Assembly (NCBI RefSeq): GCF_014641855.1
Contig: NZ_BMII01000019.1
Location: 1-64,000, forward strand
Reading direction: 5' to 3'
DNA length: 64,000 nucleotides
From: Shewanella inventionis
GTDB taxonomy: Bacteria; Pseudomonadota; Gammaproteobacteria; Enterobacterales; Shewanellaceae
Of the stretch, positions 49,239-59,384 are shown in pieces. The notes under the pieces were generated by a model, which ran no database searches, had not been told where the DNA came from, and saw only the letters and a program-made list of their open reading frames with translations. The number at the start of each line of letters is the position of its first letter. Positions within the stretch are counted from its first letter, which is position 1. Both the position numbers and the translations under genes were made by a program.

Positions 49239-50395
49239 TGATTCACCTCACTAGACTGAGTTATTGGCTCTGATGAAGACTGGTTGTGATCATTTGTTGC
49301 CACCGGATTAACAGCTGGCGGGCTTTGAGTATTCGCTCCAGCCGGATTAACAGCTGGCGAGGTTTGAGTATTCGCTCCTGTTGGATCAACGACTGTCGGG
49401 TTTTGAGCGTTAGCCCCAGCCGGATTAACAGCTGGCTGATTTAAGGAAGCATTGTCACCTGTTGTTGATGTGGCTTGCTGACCAGTTGCTTGCTGTTCTG
49501 TTGTCTGCTCACCCGTTGCCTGAGATGCTGCTACATTTTTCTCAATAAGCTCTACTAAATCAGCCGGTAAAGTAAAGGGGGTTGTTTCATCTGGCCAAAT
49601 TAATAACACATACCGTATACGATCTAATGCCGCTAACGGCTGCGCATTAATCACCGCATAACTTTGACCATCGTCGCGCGAAACACTAATGACACGTGCA
49701 ACAGGATAACCTTCAGGAAAGCGGTTACCCAAACCAGAGGTCACTAATAAATCACCGGCAATAATGTCAGTACTTTTGGCGACATGGCGAAGCTCAATTT
49801 GATCAATATCACCAGTACCATTGGCAATAGCTCTAACATCATTACGAGTAACACGCACAGGAATACCATGAGAGGTGTCAGACACCATTAACACTCGGCT
49901 GGTAAATTCGCTAACTTCAATAACCTGCCCGACAACCCCTTGCGCATCAACCACAGGTTGACCCACATAAACACCGGTTTGTGAGCCATGGTTTAACACC
50001 ACAAATTGCCGAAACGGATCACTGGCCACTTCCATTACTTCAGCAACCACTTTACGAGAGTCCATGTGAACAGGAGAGCCTAACAAGGCACGTAAACGCT
50101 CGTTTTCTTGGCGTACATGTTCAAATCGCTGCAAACGCTCTGACATCACCAATTGTTGGCGTAACAACTCTTTGTTTTGCAACTCAAGCATATTTCGGGT
50201 AGCAAAAGCCTCGGCAGACCAGTCCAGCATCACACCTGGCACATTGGCTAAATACTGCAAAGGGCTCAAAACTGAAGAGAGAGATTGACGAATAGGATCT
50301 AAGCGATGATTAGCGGCAAGCAAAGCCACCGACAATATAATTGCCAGTGTCAGTCTAAATTGATTAGAGACGCCACGAACGAAAATTGGTTTCAT
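49235..50395 (-). CDS. mreC: Rod shape-determining protein MreC with long repeat tail
   Basis: MreC is a periplasmic scaffold for cell elongation. The 386 residues show a membrane anchor (about 14-30), a coiled coil (about 65-110) and the two beta domains (about 110-275; VVAEVMEVASDPFRQFVVLNHGSQ, DLLVTSGLGNRFPEGYPVA). After residue 285 the protein continues for 100 residues of low complexity: Q/T-rich, then three to four copies of a 13-residue unit like VNPAGANTQSPPA. This tail is absent from short MreC proteins and probably disordered. Confidence 0.95.
   Translation of the reverse strand: MKPIFVRGVSNQFRLTLAIILSVALLAANHRLDPIRQSLSSVLSPLQYLANVPGVMLDWSAEAFATRNMLELQNKELLRQQLVMSERLQRFEHVRQENERLRALLGSPVHMDSRKVVAEVMEVASDPFRQFVVLNHGSQTGVYVGQPVVDAQGVVGQVIEVSEFTSRVLMVSDTSHGIPVRVTRNDVRAIANGTGDIDQIELRHVAKSTDIIAGDLLVTSGLGNRFPEGYPVARVISVSRDDGQSYAVINAQPLAALDRIRYVLLIWPDETTPFTLPADLVELIEKNVAASQATGEQTTEQQATGQQATSTTGDNASLNQPAVNPAGANAQNPTVVDPTGANTQTSPAVNPAGANTQSPPAVNPVATNDHNQSSSEPITQSSEVNQ
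49303..49440. repeat. 39-bp tandem repeats in the 3' part of mreC
   Basis: The word GGATTAACAGCTGGC recurs at a 39-bp spacing, giving about three and a half copies, one of them diverged (near 49381). The period is a multiple of three, so copy number changes keep the frame. Such arrays can vary between strains. Confidence 0.75.
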
Positions 50396-50406
50396 AAAGT
50401 GAGCGC

Positions 50407-50440
50407 GGCTTTATTAGCGTTATTTAGCGTTAATAAAGCC
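50407..50440 (-). promoter_or_regulatory. Stem-loop between mreB and mreC
   Basis: GGCTTTATTA and TAATAAAGCC form a perfect 10-bp stem in the 61-base gap. There is no T tract on the minus strand, so it is more likely a processing or stabilising structure that lets mreB exceed mreCD than a full terminator (inference). Confidence 0.5.
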
Positions 50441-50456
50441 ACAGTGCAGTTAATCA

Positions 50457-51509
<1,053 letters not shown>

Positions 51510-51612
51510 TCAGGCCTGTATTCTGTGAAGTCAGAAGAAAGAAAAATCAGCTAACTTTATCAATGACACCCCTATTCTACAAGACCGAACAGGTTAACAA
51601 TTGCTAATCTGA

Positions 51613-51644
51613 CGTTTTTTTTTACAAAAGCATGTAAAAAAACG
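51613..51644 (-). terminator. Possible terminator after mshQ
   Basis: An AT-rich imperfect stem (CGTTTTTTTACA against TGTAAAAAAAAACG on the minus strand) lies about 60-90 bases beyond the mshQ stop. The stem is weak and the T tract is inside it, so this is tentative. Confidence 0.35.
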
Positions 51645-51699
51645 CCGATCGAGCAAATATAATCCTAAAAAGCGTAAAAGCGATGCTTTTTTATTCCGA

Positions 51700-54600
51700 T
51701 TATTGCCCCACTTCACGCCAATAAATGATCCTATCATGACCGCGATAACGGCCAAAGAAAGCACTTGCCCTTGGGTCATAAAGTACTGTTGGGCTAGCAT
51801 CATCCCAATTCCAATACCAGGTTAGCCAATCATCAACTTTTAACGGTGCCGTTACTTGGCCAAGATATGCATCAGAACCCGTATTTTGCCATAATAAGGT
51901 GAGTAAACCATTATTGACAAAACTACCTGCATCAGTGCGTGTAACCGTTTGACCAGCAGTTAAGACTGGAGCATAAACTTCTGTGCCATCAAGGGGATCT
52001 GACACTTGAGTACAGCTGTCGCTAACATTTGTAATCCAGTTACTCCCATCCCAGTATTGCGCATAGGTTGGCATACGTAACACTTCATTTTCAGGGCCAA
52101 AGGTATTGTCCATCACCACTCGGCCATGACGAAAATCGTGTGTTGAAATCAGTTTGGCGTTGCAAGAGCTGTTGTTGGCACAAATATCACTGCTATCGGC
52201 GCGCATATCTGGCGCATTAACAAATGCAATACCGGTGTCGTTATCAGCAACCTGAACCCCAATGTCAAACAGGCCAAATGGTCCATCCACATTAGGCGCA
52301 ACAGTACGACTAAAATTGGCCTGATAAGCTATACCCACACTGGCTTCACCAAGACTCCACGTGCTCGCGTCAATCGGTAATGCACTTAACCGACTGCTTA
52401 AATCGACGCCGTTGTTATTATTCTCGCCAACTAAACTGGCCGTAGCTTTAGCAAAAGCGCCCTGATAATTTTGTGTAATATTGCCTATTGTATTGTAAGC
52501 AGTTAGGGTCAGCGTTAAATCAAAGGGTTGATCCATATAGGTAAAACTACCGCAACTTGGCAACACACTTGAGCTGCTAACCGCAAAGCTGTCTGGCACA
52601 AAGCGGCCAATGCTTGCTGACTTGGCAAGCGGGATATCATAAAAGCTTGACCCTAAATAAGGGCTTGGAGGATTGGCGGTAAATGTAAACACGCCGACCT
52701 CGGTTACCGACTGAGTCACGGTATTGCTGTTAGTCGTTTGCGCTACATGGCTGTATTGCGTGGTACCAACAGCACCTAACACTCCGCCAGATGGCGCAAC
52801 TAATTGGTGCCCTAAAACAATGTTGCTTTGGGCATAATTTGGTGTATTGATATTGTCGCAATAATTGGTATCAGCGTCAGACTGCCAGGCTTTTCCTTGA
52901 ATAATTAAATCAAACGTTTCGCCTGCTTTTTTATATACATCACAACTGCTGTTACCGGCTGTACATTGTGCATTGCTATCTTGTGGGGTGATGCACAATC
53001 CAACAGGGAAGCTCACAAATGAATCTGAACCCAACATAACTAAACCCGCTTCGTCGCCAGTACCGGTGTACTGAGCATCGAGTTGCATATTGCCTGCATC
53101 AGGGTAGTTAACATCAATATTTGCCGTGCCAGTGGCGTCAAAATTTAAGGTAATGCTGGTTGCTGCCGAGCTTTGTTTGCCCACAGTAGTACTGTTAACG
53201 GTTATTGATTGGCCGTTAATTGGCGTAATGGGCTCCAGGTACGTGCTCCAAAAACTGACATTTTTTGTTGTGTCTGCAAAGGTAGGTACACATTGAAGCG
53301 TCTCATCTGACTTTTTCACAGCACTGATTGAAATATTACCCGTGGGTTTGTTTGCTAGCTTGTCTGGTACATCAAAAATAAAACCACTGTCGGCAAAGAC
53401 TAAATTACAGTTTGCAGCCGTTGCTGCACCACCGTTAATCCGGCAAAGTGTCTCACTAAATGCTTTGGTACTTGGGGTTGAACCTGTCACATCAAGTGTC
53501 ACAGTACCAGCTGTATTACTGCGTAACTGTAAATCTGACTTTTCACCACCGCTAAACGTAACGGTATTGCCACCCACCCAGCCGCCACCACCCGTAACCG
53601 TTGCAGGGCTTAGGGTCGCGGTTACACTGTCATTAACCGTCTCTGTACAATCTGCATTAGCACAAGCTTTTATCGATAACGTTTTTGGCGTACAGGTTAG
53701 CCCTGTACCTGAATACGAATACTCAAAATGATCAATTTGCACACCGATGGGGCTAGATTTTAATGCACATATTTCAACATTATCAATTTCATGAATATTC
53801 GTTGCTCCGCCTGTAGACCCAGTTAAAGACAATAAAAAACTCTCAGGTAAAGCTGCCTGGCTTGCAAAAGACGCAGCATCAAATTCTGAAATAAGTTCAA
53901 CAAATCCACTGCCGCTATCGCGTTCAACTTTAACTAATGATTGACTGGCAACTTGTGAGTCAACAGTAATACGGTATCGATGAGCCGGTGATACATTATT
54001 GTCGTCAACAGTTGGCGATAAGCACTCACCACTCGTATTGGTGGTACCATTTGAGCAAGTACCACGTAAATAAGGGTAACCCGATGTGCCAGAGCCTGAG
54101 CCCCTAATGGCAACCGATTGTTGACGACGCCCTGGGCCACCCAAGCCACCTTCTCTTGAAAAGTTACCATACTCATCAATACCAAAACCTAACCAACCAC
54201 CTGCAAAACCATCTTGATTTGAGCGAGCGCCATAACCTAATGGTCCTCCATAAGCGCCCGCTTGAGGGGTAATAGTGCTGTCTGATAATACAAAAGCAAT
54301 ACCATCGGCACCGGTGCCGTTATAAGCATAATGATCAAATTCGATGGTGACGTAATTGTCTGTTGCTGGAAATAGCCGTTGGAAAGTAGATGATGTTGCT
54401 TGATTTGTTACCGCTTGAGTCACTTGTAAACGATTACTCACAATGGATGGCGTAAAGCTGCCTCGACTATTGGAAACAACCCAATCATCCCCAAGATCTG
54501 TACGGTCAAAATTATCCGTAAAACATTGGAATACCGGCTCAACTTTTTCTAGCGCGACAAAACTGTAACTTTCCCAAACGTGGCTTCTATCATTATCACG

Positions 54601-56319
54601 AAAGTTATCTTCATCAATGACCATGCTCACTGTGCTGTTTGTTAGCACGCATCGACGCAGCCAGCCACCATCACCACCTCGGCGACTATTTTTACCCGCC
54701 ACCAAGGTTGGTGGGTTGGTAAAACCGGTAAGAGATGTTAAATAACCGCACTGGTTGGCTACCGAATCTGTCCCACCAGAATTGAATGTTTGCGCCTGAC
54801 TAAAATGATAATTCACATTATTACCATCTAGCACCAAAGTACCACTTCCTGATTGCACCGCTAAATATGCAATCTGTTCATTTTGCAAATTGTTGTTATC
54901 TAAGTCCCCAGGTTCACATTGGCTTGAGTTATTGCGCACTTCAGACGCATCCATCGCTAACTCAATACCATTATTTGTAAACTGGGAGGTGCTGGTTAAC
55001 CAACAATTATTGTTTTGGGTTTGCAGTTGATTAAGCACCACATTTTGGGTGCTGGGCAAGGTAACGTCGACATATTGATTATTTGAACCAATTAAGGCTT
55101 TGTTTTGCAATACACTACCAGCAATTAATTGAGTCCCATTACTTAAATCAAATGTACCTGGCGTTACAGCAATCCAATGCACCTCAGGCATCTCTGTTTC
55201 AACGCTGTTGCCGGGAGACAGCGCGCGAGTCCAGGTAAACCCTGTTTCACTGATAGATGATAAAAATGCGCTTTGACGACTATCATTATTTGTATTGGTT
55301 TGTGCAATCGTTGGCATAACAAACACTAAAGGCTTCACGCCACTGACAAAGGGGGTATCGAACACCACATTTTTAGACGCCACACCAGTCGTAGCTAATG
55401 ACTTACCATATTGAATATGAAATTCCGGCTGGGGGGTGACAATTGTACAATCTGGGACAACATCGATTAAATCTCCAGTATCAGCAAACGTCACCGATGA
55501 ATTTCCATTCAAAATAATATTTTGCCCTATCACTGCACCTGTAATTTTTGCGGACCCATTTATGGTGACGGTACCTTCTGACACAACATAAGCATTTAAA
55601 CTTGCCCCGCCTTCAATCTCAAACGCGCCATACAGATAAAATAATAACTTCTCAGGTGAACTTGCTAAGGTTAAATTTTTATGAACATAATCATTTTTAA
55701 TAAAAAGGGACACGGTGCCTGAATCGGGGAAAATCAAACTAACACCATTGTTGATGTTCAACGTTTCTATCCAATATTGACCTGATGAAAACTCAATAGA
55801 ACCTGACGAAGCGGATAAACTGTTAATTTTGTATTTGCCATTATCGGTCGTAAATACGATTTTTTTATCACTGCCATTGGCAACTGATACTGTGTCATAT
55901 TGGCCTTCTGCAATGCTAATCGTTTCATTACCATAGACAGGTGGCCCCAAATCAACTGTACTGCTTGACTGACATTGAGCAAATTCGATTCGAGACGTCG
56001 GTAACTGGGCAAGAAAGTCACCATCTCGACAGACTTTAGAATTACCATTAGCACTTATACAGGAATCAAAGGAGCTATTACCACCTTGAGTGTAATTATA
56101 GGTGGGTAATTTACCACTATTTGGAGCATTGAGAATGGTGGCCGTATTTAAATAAATCGTGCCGCTTGTATTGTAATTATTCACACCCTCCTTAAACGTA
56201 TCACTCCAATCTGCTAATACCGCCGTAGTGGGTAAAAAAGACATCATAAATACAGCTGTAATTTTAGCCAGCAAATAAGGTAGCTTAGATTGCTTGAATA
56301 GCTTGTAATTAATTCCCAC
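51700..56319 (-). CDS. mshQ: MSHA biogenesis protein MshQ, large exported protein
   Basis: The 1539-residue protein has a signal peptide (about 1-37, ending TTAVLA) and is the distal gene of the MSHA operon. N-terminal beta-rich repeats (about 90-290) are followed by an L-type lectin-like domain (about 600-850; FDRTDLGDDW, GADGIAFVLSDS, GGWLGFGIDEYGN). The C-terminal half is of the MshQ/DUF6701 type with many CxxxC pairs. It may be a tip or anchor adhesin (inference). A GTG start at 56319 is chosen because GGAGG lies nine bases upstream; a TTG at 56328 would touch that site. It overlaps mshP by 11 bases. Confidence 0.88.
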   Translation of the reverse strand: MGINYKLFKQSKLPYLLAKITAVFMMSFLPTTAVLADWSDTFKEGVNNYNTSGTIYLNTATILNAPNSGKLPTYNYTQGGNSSFDSCISANGNSKVCRDGDFLAQLPTSRIEFAQCQSSSTVDLGPPVYGNETISIAEGQYDTVSVANGSDKKIVFTTDNGKYKINSLSASSGSIEFSSGQYWIETLNINNGVSLIFPDSGTVSLFIKNDYVHKNLTLASSPEKLLFYLYGAFEIEGGASLNAYVVSEGTVTINGSAKITGAVIGQNIILNGNSSVTFADTGDLIDVVPDCTIVTPQPEFHIQYGKSLATTGVASKNVVFDTPFVSGVKPLVFVMPTIAQTNTNNDSRQSAFLSSISETGFTWTRALSPGNSVETEMPEVHWIAVTPGTFDLSNGTQLIAGSVLQNKALIGSNNQYVDVTLPSTQNVVLNQLQTQNNNCWLTSTSQFTNNGIELAMDASEVRNNSSQCEPGDLDNNNLQNEQIAYLAVQSGSGTLVLDGNNVNYHFSQAQTFNSGGTDSVANQCGYLTSLTGFTNPPTLVAGKNSRRGGDGGWLRRCVLTNSTVSMVIDEDNFRDNDRSHVWESYSFVALEKVEPVFQCFTDNFDRTDLGDDWVVSNSRGSFTPSIVSNRLQVTQAVTNQATSSTFQRLFPATDNYVTIEFDHYAYNGTGADGIAFVLSDSTITPQAGAYGGPLGYGARSNQDGFAGGWLGFGIDEYGNFSREGGLGGPGRRQQSVAIRGSGSGTSGYPYLRGTCSNGTTNTSGECLSPTVDDNNVSPAHRYRITVDSQVASQSLVKVERDSGSGFVELISEFDAASFASQAALPESFLLSLTGSTGGATNIHEIDNVEICALKSSPIGVQIDHFEYSYSGTGLTCTPKTLSIKACANADCTETVNDSVTATLSPATVTGGGGWVGGNTVTFSGGEKSDLQLRSNTAGTVTLDVTGSTPSTKAFSETLCRINGGAATAANCNLVFADSGFIFDVPDKLANKPTGNISISAVKKSDETLQCVPTFADTTKNVSFWSTYLEPITPINGQSITVNSTTVGKQSSAATSITLNFDATGTANIDVNYPDAGNMQLDAQYTGTGDEAGLVMLGSDSFVSFPVGLCITPQDSNAQCTAGNSSCDVYKKAGETFDLIIQGKAWQSDADTNYCDNINTPNYAQSNIVLGHQLVAPSGGVLGAVGTTQYSHVAQTTNSNTVTQSVTEVGVFTFTANPPSPYLGSSFYDIPLAKSASIGRFVPDSFAVSSSSVLPSCGSFTYMDQPFDLTLTLTAYNTIGNITQNYQGAFAKATASLVGENNNNGVDLSSRLSALPIDASTWSLGEASVGIAYQANFSRTVAPNVDGPFGLFDIGVQVADNDTGIAFVNAPDMRADSSDICANNSSCNAKLISTHDFRHGRVVMDNTFGPENEVLRMPTYAQYWDGSNWITNVSDSCTQVSDPLDGTEVYAPVLTAGQTVTRTDAGSFVNNGLLTLLWQNTGSDAYLGQVTAPLKVDDWLTWYWNWDDASPTVLYDPRASAFFGRYRGHDRIIYWREVGQ

Positions 56320-56758
56320 GCGCTTCAACCTCCACTTGGCGACTGACCCTTAAACAGGTGGAAGTGCTCCCACCACCGCTACAGTCACCGGTTTGACAAA
56401 CGGCCAAGCTATTAATACGGTATTGAGTCACGCTACCGACTGTCGCTGTATTGCAATTAATCGTAACACTGCAATTATAAAAACCAAGCGCATTTGCTGG
56501 CGGAGTCCAGGTAGGGCTGACATTCGCACACGTTGCTGGCGCACCACTTAACGGGAATAACTGCGCTAAAGCGGCATCTGCACCACTGTTAGCACTAAAT
56601 AATGCTCTTGTTCCCCAGACTTCCATATTTACAGACTCATCAGCATCTCCCACTATGCGAATTAAACTAGCAGCCAGAAGAAACATCACGGTAAGCACAA
56701 AGATGCCAATAATTAATGCACTGCCTTGTTGAGAATGTTGGTTTAATTTATGGAACAT
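56309..56758 (-). CDS. mshP: MSHA biogenesis protein MshP
   Basis: The 149-residue minor pilin-like protein has the N-terminal QQGSALIIGIFVLTVMFLLA hydrophobic stretch of the PilX/MshP type, without the glutamate at position 5 of the mature sequence. Several cysteines near the C-terminus (CQTGDCSGG...CLR) may form disulfides. It overlaps mshO by 11 bases and mshQ by 11 bases, so translation is coupled. Confidence 0.9.
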   Translation of the reverse strand: MFHKLNQHSQQGSALIIGIFVLTVMFLLAASLIRIVGDADESVNMEVWGTRALFSANSGADAALAQLFPLSGAPATCANVSPTWTPPANALGFYNCSVTINCNTATVGSVTQYRINSLAVCQTGDCSGGGSTSTCLRVSRQVEVEARGN

Positions 56759-57575
56759 TCATCACCTGCACTTGATGTTGATACTGGAACGTTTCACCGT
56801 TCACACTAAAAATGGGTTGCAAATGTACAATGGCATTAGTCATTAATGTTGCTGGTGTTAATATAATAGCAGGGTTAATCAATAGGGTATTTGTGACACT
56901 TTGCGCCATTAATACACCGCTCCCCATTGAGGTTGGCGATGGCTGACTAGCCTGATAGCCATAACCTTGATATAGACGTAAATCAATATCAGTACCATGG
57001 GATACAAAACAATAACTTAACGGTGTATCGGCAACAAATAATCGCTGTACTGGTGAAGCCTCACTAAAGCGTACTGTTTGAGTTAAGGTAATTGTTAACT
57101 CATCACTTGACTCTGCAACACTTTGAACGGTAAATCGTTTTGCTGTTGTCCCTTGAGGATTATAGATTTCAGCTAGGGTTAAAGGGTAAATCAGCACAGA
57201 TTGGCCTGCGGTAATGCTTCGAATGCTTTTGATCGCCGTTAAAGTATTGCTTGCGGTTTGGGGCACAAACGGCGCCTCTAGGTAGGAAGTGCTAGCCGCA
57301 ATAGGTAATAATTCAATACATTGATAACTGCCATCTGCAGCGGTCAATATACGCATACTGTTTGGCACAGCGCGGCGGATATCTCGGGTCATCCGCTCAA
57401 TCCCAAAACGGCTTTGGCTAAGCACTTGATCGACCGAGCTTGACTCAACAAAAATACGCGTGCCAAAAATGACAAAACTACTCACCCCCACCACAATAAT
57501 GCCAAGAATTAAAATGACCGTCACCATTTCAATTAAGGTAAATCCGGCTATTTTCATTGGGCGATATAAGCGCAT
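56748..57575 (-). CDS. mshO: MSHA pilin-like protein MshO
   Basis: The 275-residue protein carries a type IV prepilin signal, MKIAG|FTLIEMVTVILILG, and a PulJ/PilW-like body (SRFGIERMTRDIRRAVPNSMR). It is a minor pseudopilin that should help start pilus assembly. The ATG overlaps the mshD stop as TGATG and is preceded by GGAG. Confidence 0.93.
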   Translation of the reverse strand: MRLYRPMKIAGFTLIEMVTVILILGIIVVGVSSFVIFGTRIFVESSSVDQVLSQSRFGIERMTRDIRRAVPNSMRILTAADGSYQCIELLPIAASTSYLEAPFVPQTASNTLTAIKSIRSITAGQSVLIYPLTLAEIYNPQGTTAKRFTVQSVAESSDELTITLTQTVRFSEASPVQRLFVADTPLSYCFVSHGTDIDLRLYQGYGYQASQPSPTSMGSGVLMAQSVTNTLLINPAIILTPATLMTNAIVHLQPIFSVNGETFQYQHQVQVMNVP

Positions 57576-58108
57576 CAGTAATTACTCCTAAGCGCTTGGT
57601 AAGTGATCACTTCGTTGCTAGGGGTTGTTACATCAACAGTAATTAACTTTTCTGCCTGAGTGGTTGTATCAAGGTAACTCACATTAACCGACACGTTAAA
57701 ACCGGGGTAGGCTTGCGCATAGGTTTGACTTGAGTCGAGCATGCTACTGGATTCGCTTAGACCGTGATAATCGTCAACATCATTAAATGTGTCGCGGCTT
57801 TCACCGTCAGGCCCTAATACCGATGTGGCTGAGCAACTGAGACCCGTGGCCGCATTACAGGCAGGCGAGCCACCATTGGCATTGGTATTTTGATCATAAC
57901 GCTTGCCCCAAATTTCATTCATTACCGAATGGGCAAGTTCAGCTGAACGCACTCGTTGTAAGGTTGCCGCTGCTCTATCCGCTTGAGGAAATAACATACT
58001 GGTTAACATAACAATACCAATACCTATAACCATCATGCCAATAACTAATTCAATTAAGGTAAATCCATTAAGCCTTACGGGGCGACGAAATCCGAGTTTA
58101 TTGGGCAT
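57575..58108 (-). CDS. mshD: MSHA pilin-like protein MshD
   Basis: The 177-residue minor pilin has the leader ending RLNG|FTLIELVIGM and the PilV/GspI-like body (SAELAHSVMNEIWGKRYDQ). The start at 58108 (MPNKLGF) is chosen because AGAGGGG sits at the right distance; a longer frame up to 58162 would run into mshC. It overlaps mshC by 11 bases. Confidence 0.9.
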   Translation of the reverse strand: MPNKLGFRRPVRLNGFTLIELVIGMMVIGIGIVMLTSMLFPQADRAAATLQRVRSAELAHSVMNEIWGKRYDQNTNANGGSPACNAATGLSCSATSVLGPDGESRDTFNDVDDYHGLSESSSMLDSSQTYAQAYPGFNVSVNVSYLDTTTQAEKLITVDVTTPSNEVITYQALRSNY

Positions 58109-58577
58109 AAACATACCCCTCTGACTCCACCGCAATGGCAAGGGTTTCATCAGCCACTGCATTAAAGCAATGGCCAGAACATGCAGGGGAAATCATTCGC
58201 CCAAGGCTATCAAAGGTAATTGAAAACACCTTGCTAGTATTGCTCGATAAACTAATATAAGCATCGGCACTATAGGCTTGTAATGGTTCAACGCGATATT
58301 GATTAGCGCAGCTATTGCCTGTTCGGTCACTAAAATATCGCAAGGTATACCCGTTGGCATCCACATCAATTTGATAACACTGGTCGGTATTTTGAATGGC
58401 TTTAAGCTGCACGTATCTAAGTTCGCTAATAAACTCATTTCGTAAGGTGTAAGCACTAAAAGATGCACTCGACAACAGGCGTGGCAACACTGCAACAGCA
58501 ATAATTGCGATTACAATAATGGTGGTGACCAATTCAACCAAGGTAAACCCTAGCTGCACATTACGCTGTTGACTCAA
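58098..58577 (-). CDS. mshC: MSHA pilin-like protein MshC
   Basis: The 159-residue minor pilin has the leader VQLG|FTLVELVTTIIVIAI and a GspH/FimT-like body (NEFISELRYVQLKAIQNTD, cysteine pairs near 100-120 and 140). The start codon appears to be TTG with an AAGGGGG site upstream; no ATG is available in frame. It is separated from mshA by 227 bases that contain a terminator. Confidence 0.9.
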   Translation of the reverse strand: MSQQRNVQLGFTLVELVTTIIVIAIIAVAVLPRLLSSASFSAYTLRNEFISELRYVQLKAIQNTDQCYQIDVDANGYTLRYFSDRTGNSCANQYRVEPLQAYSADAYISLSSNTSKVFSITFDSLGRMISPACSGHCFNAVADETLAIAVESEGYVYAQ

Positions 58578-58763
58578 ATTGATGACGCCCCCTTTTGCTA
58601 CCTATCAATATTCCAACACGTTAAAAGATTAAACCGCAACAGTGTCAGAGACTTATACTAGCCGATCCAGTATGGCAAAAACAGCCAACATTGTCTGCTT
58701 ATTTGTGAATTGACTTGATAAGCTGTGGCTACAATGGTGGTTTTTTTAGTTGATAAAAAACTC

Positions 58764-58790
58764 AAAAAAAAACCTGCCGAAGCAGGTTTT
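58764..58790 (-). terminator. Terminator after mshA (minus strand)
   Basis: On the minus strand AAAACCTGC-TTCG-GCAGGTTTT is followed by more T, beginning 15 bases beyond the mshA stop. The UUCG tetraloop is highly stable. It separates the abundant pilin message from the downstream mshCDOPQ genes. Confidence 0.88.
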
Positions 58791-58804
58791 ATTGATTGCT
58801 TATA

Positions 58805-59314
58805 TTAACAACTCGTTGCCGCAGGAATCGCAGAAAAAACAGGTACGGCTGTCGATGTCGCTGGCGTATACGAGAAGAAGCAAGTTGATGGCGCACCATT
58901 TTGCCAAAACTTAACATTTGTAGTGCCAACAAAAATAGCCCAATCACCTGTAGATGTAACATTACCTGTTGTGACATCAGCAGTAAGCACTTGCGCACTG
59001 ATCTCTAACGCACGAGTAAAGTTTGTACCGGTTGAACTTAAATAACCATAAACGGTACTGACATCATCAGTGGTTGCTGTTGTTCCATTAATATCAACTG
59101 TTTCTGAAGCAGACTTTTCTTTTCCAGCTAGTGCAGCCTTAGAATAAACCAAAGTATTAGCACCCTGAATAGACGCTTTTAAGCCATTCAAAGCAGAAAC
59201 ACGTGCATCGCCTTGCAAGTTAATAAACTTAGGCGCTGCAGTGACCGCTAAAATACCGAGAATAATAATCACAACGACTAACTCGATTAATGTAAAACCT
59301 TGTTGTTTTTGCAT
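58805..59314 (-). CDS. mshA: MSHA major pilin subunit MshA
   Basis: The 169-residue type IV pilin begins MQKQQG|FTLIELVVVIIILG, with cleavage after G6 and methylated phenylalanine first in the mature protein. A C-terminal cysteine pair (TCFFSY ... AATSC) gives the disulfide-bounded loop. It builds the MSHA fibre used in surface attachment. The start at 59314 is chosen at the leader sequence; an upstream extension of 12 codons has no pilin leader value. An AGAGG site precedes it, and a strong terminator follows. Confidence 0.95.
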   Translation of the reverse strand: MQKQQGFTLIELVVVIIILGILAVTAAPKFINLQGDARVSALNGLKASIQGANTLVYSKAALAGKEKSASETVDINGTTATTDDVSTVYGYLSSTGTNFTRALEISAQVLTADVTTGNVTSTGDWAIFVGTTNVKFWQNGAPSTCFFSYTPATSTAVPVFSAIPAATSC

Positions 59315-59346
59315 ATAAAATAACCTCTTTAAAAATAAATCTTTGT

Positions 59347-59360
59347 CCATGCGAACATGG
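59347..59360 (-). promoter_or_regulatory. Hairpin between mshB and mshA
   Basis: CCATG-TTCG-CATGG on the minus strand (plus-strand loop CGAA) forms a small stem with a stable UUCG-type loop about 35 bases upstream of mshA, with no T tract. It may stabilise the 5' end of a processed mshA message (inference). Confidence 0.4.
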
Positions 59361-59384
59361 CGTAATCGACTTGGTTGTTAATGA

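Noticed and set aside
49303-49440. CRISPR-like array
   Set aside because: Repeats are head-to-tail with no unique spacers, in frame within mreC, and encode a peptide repeat.
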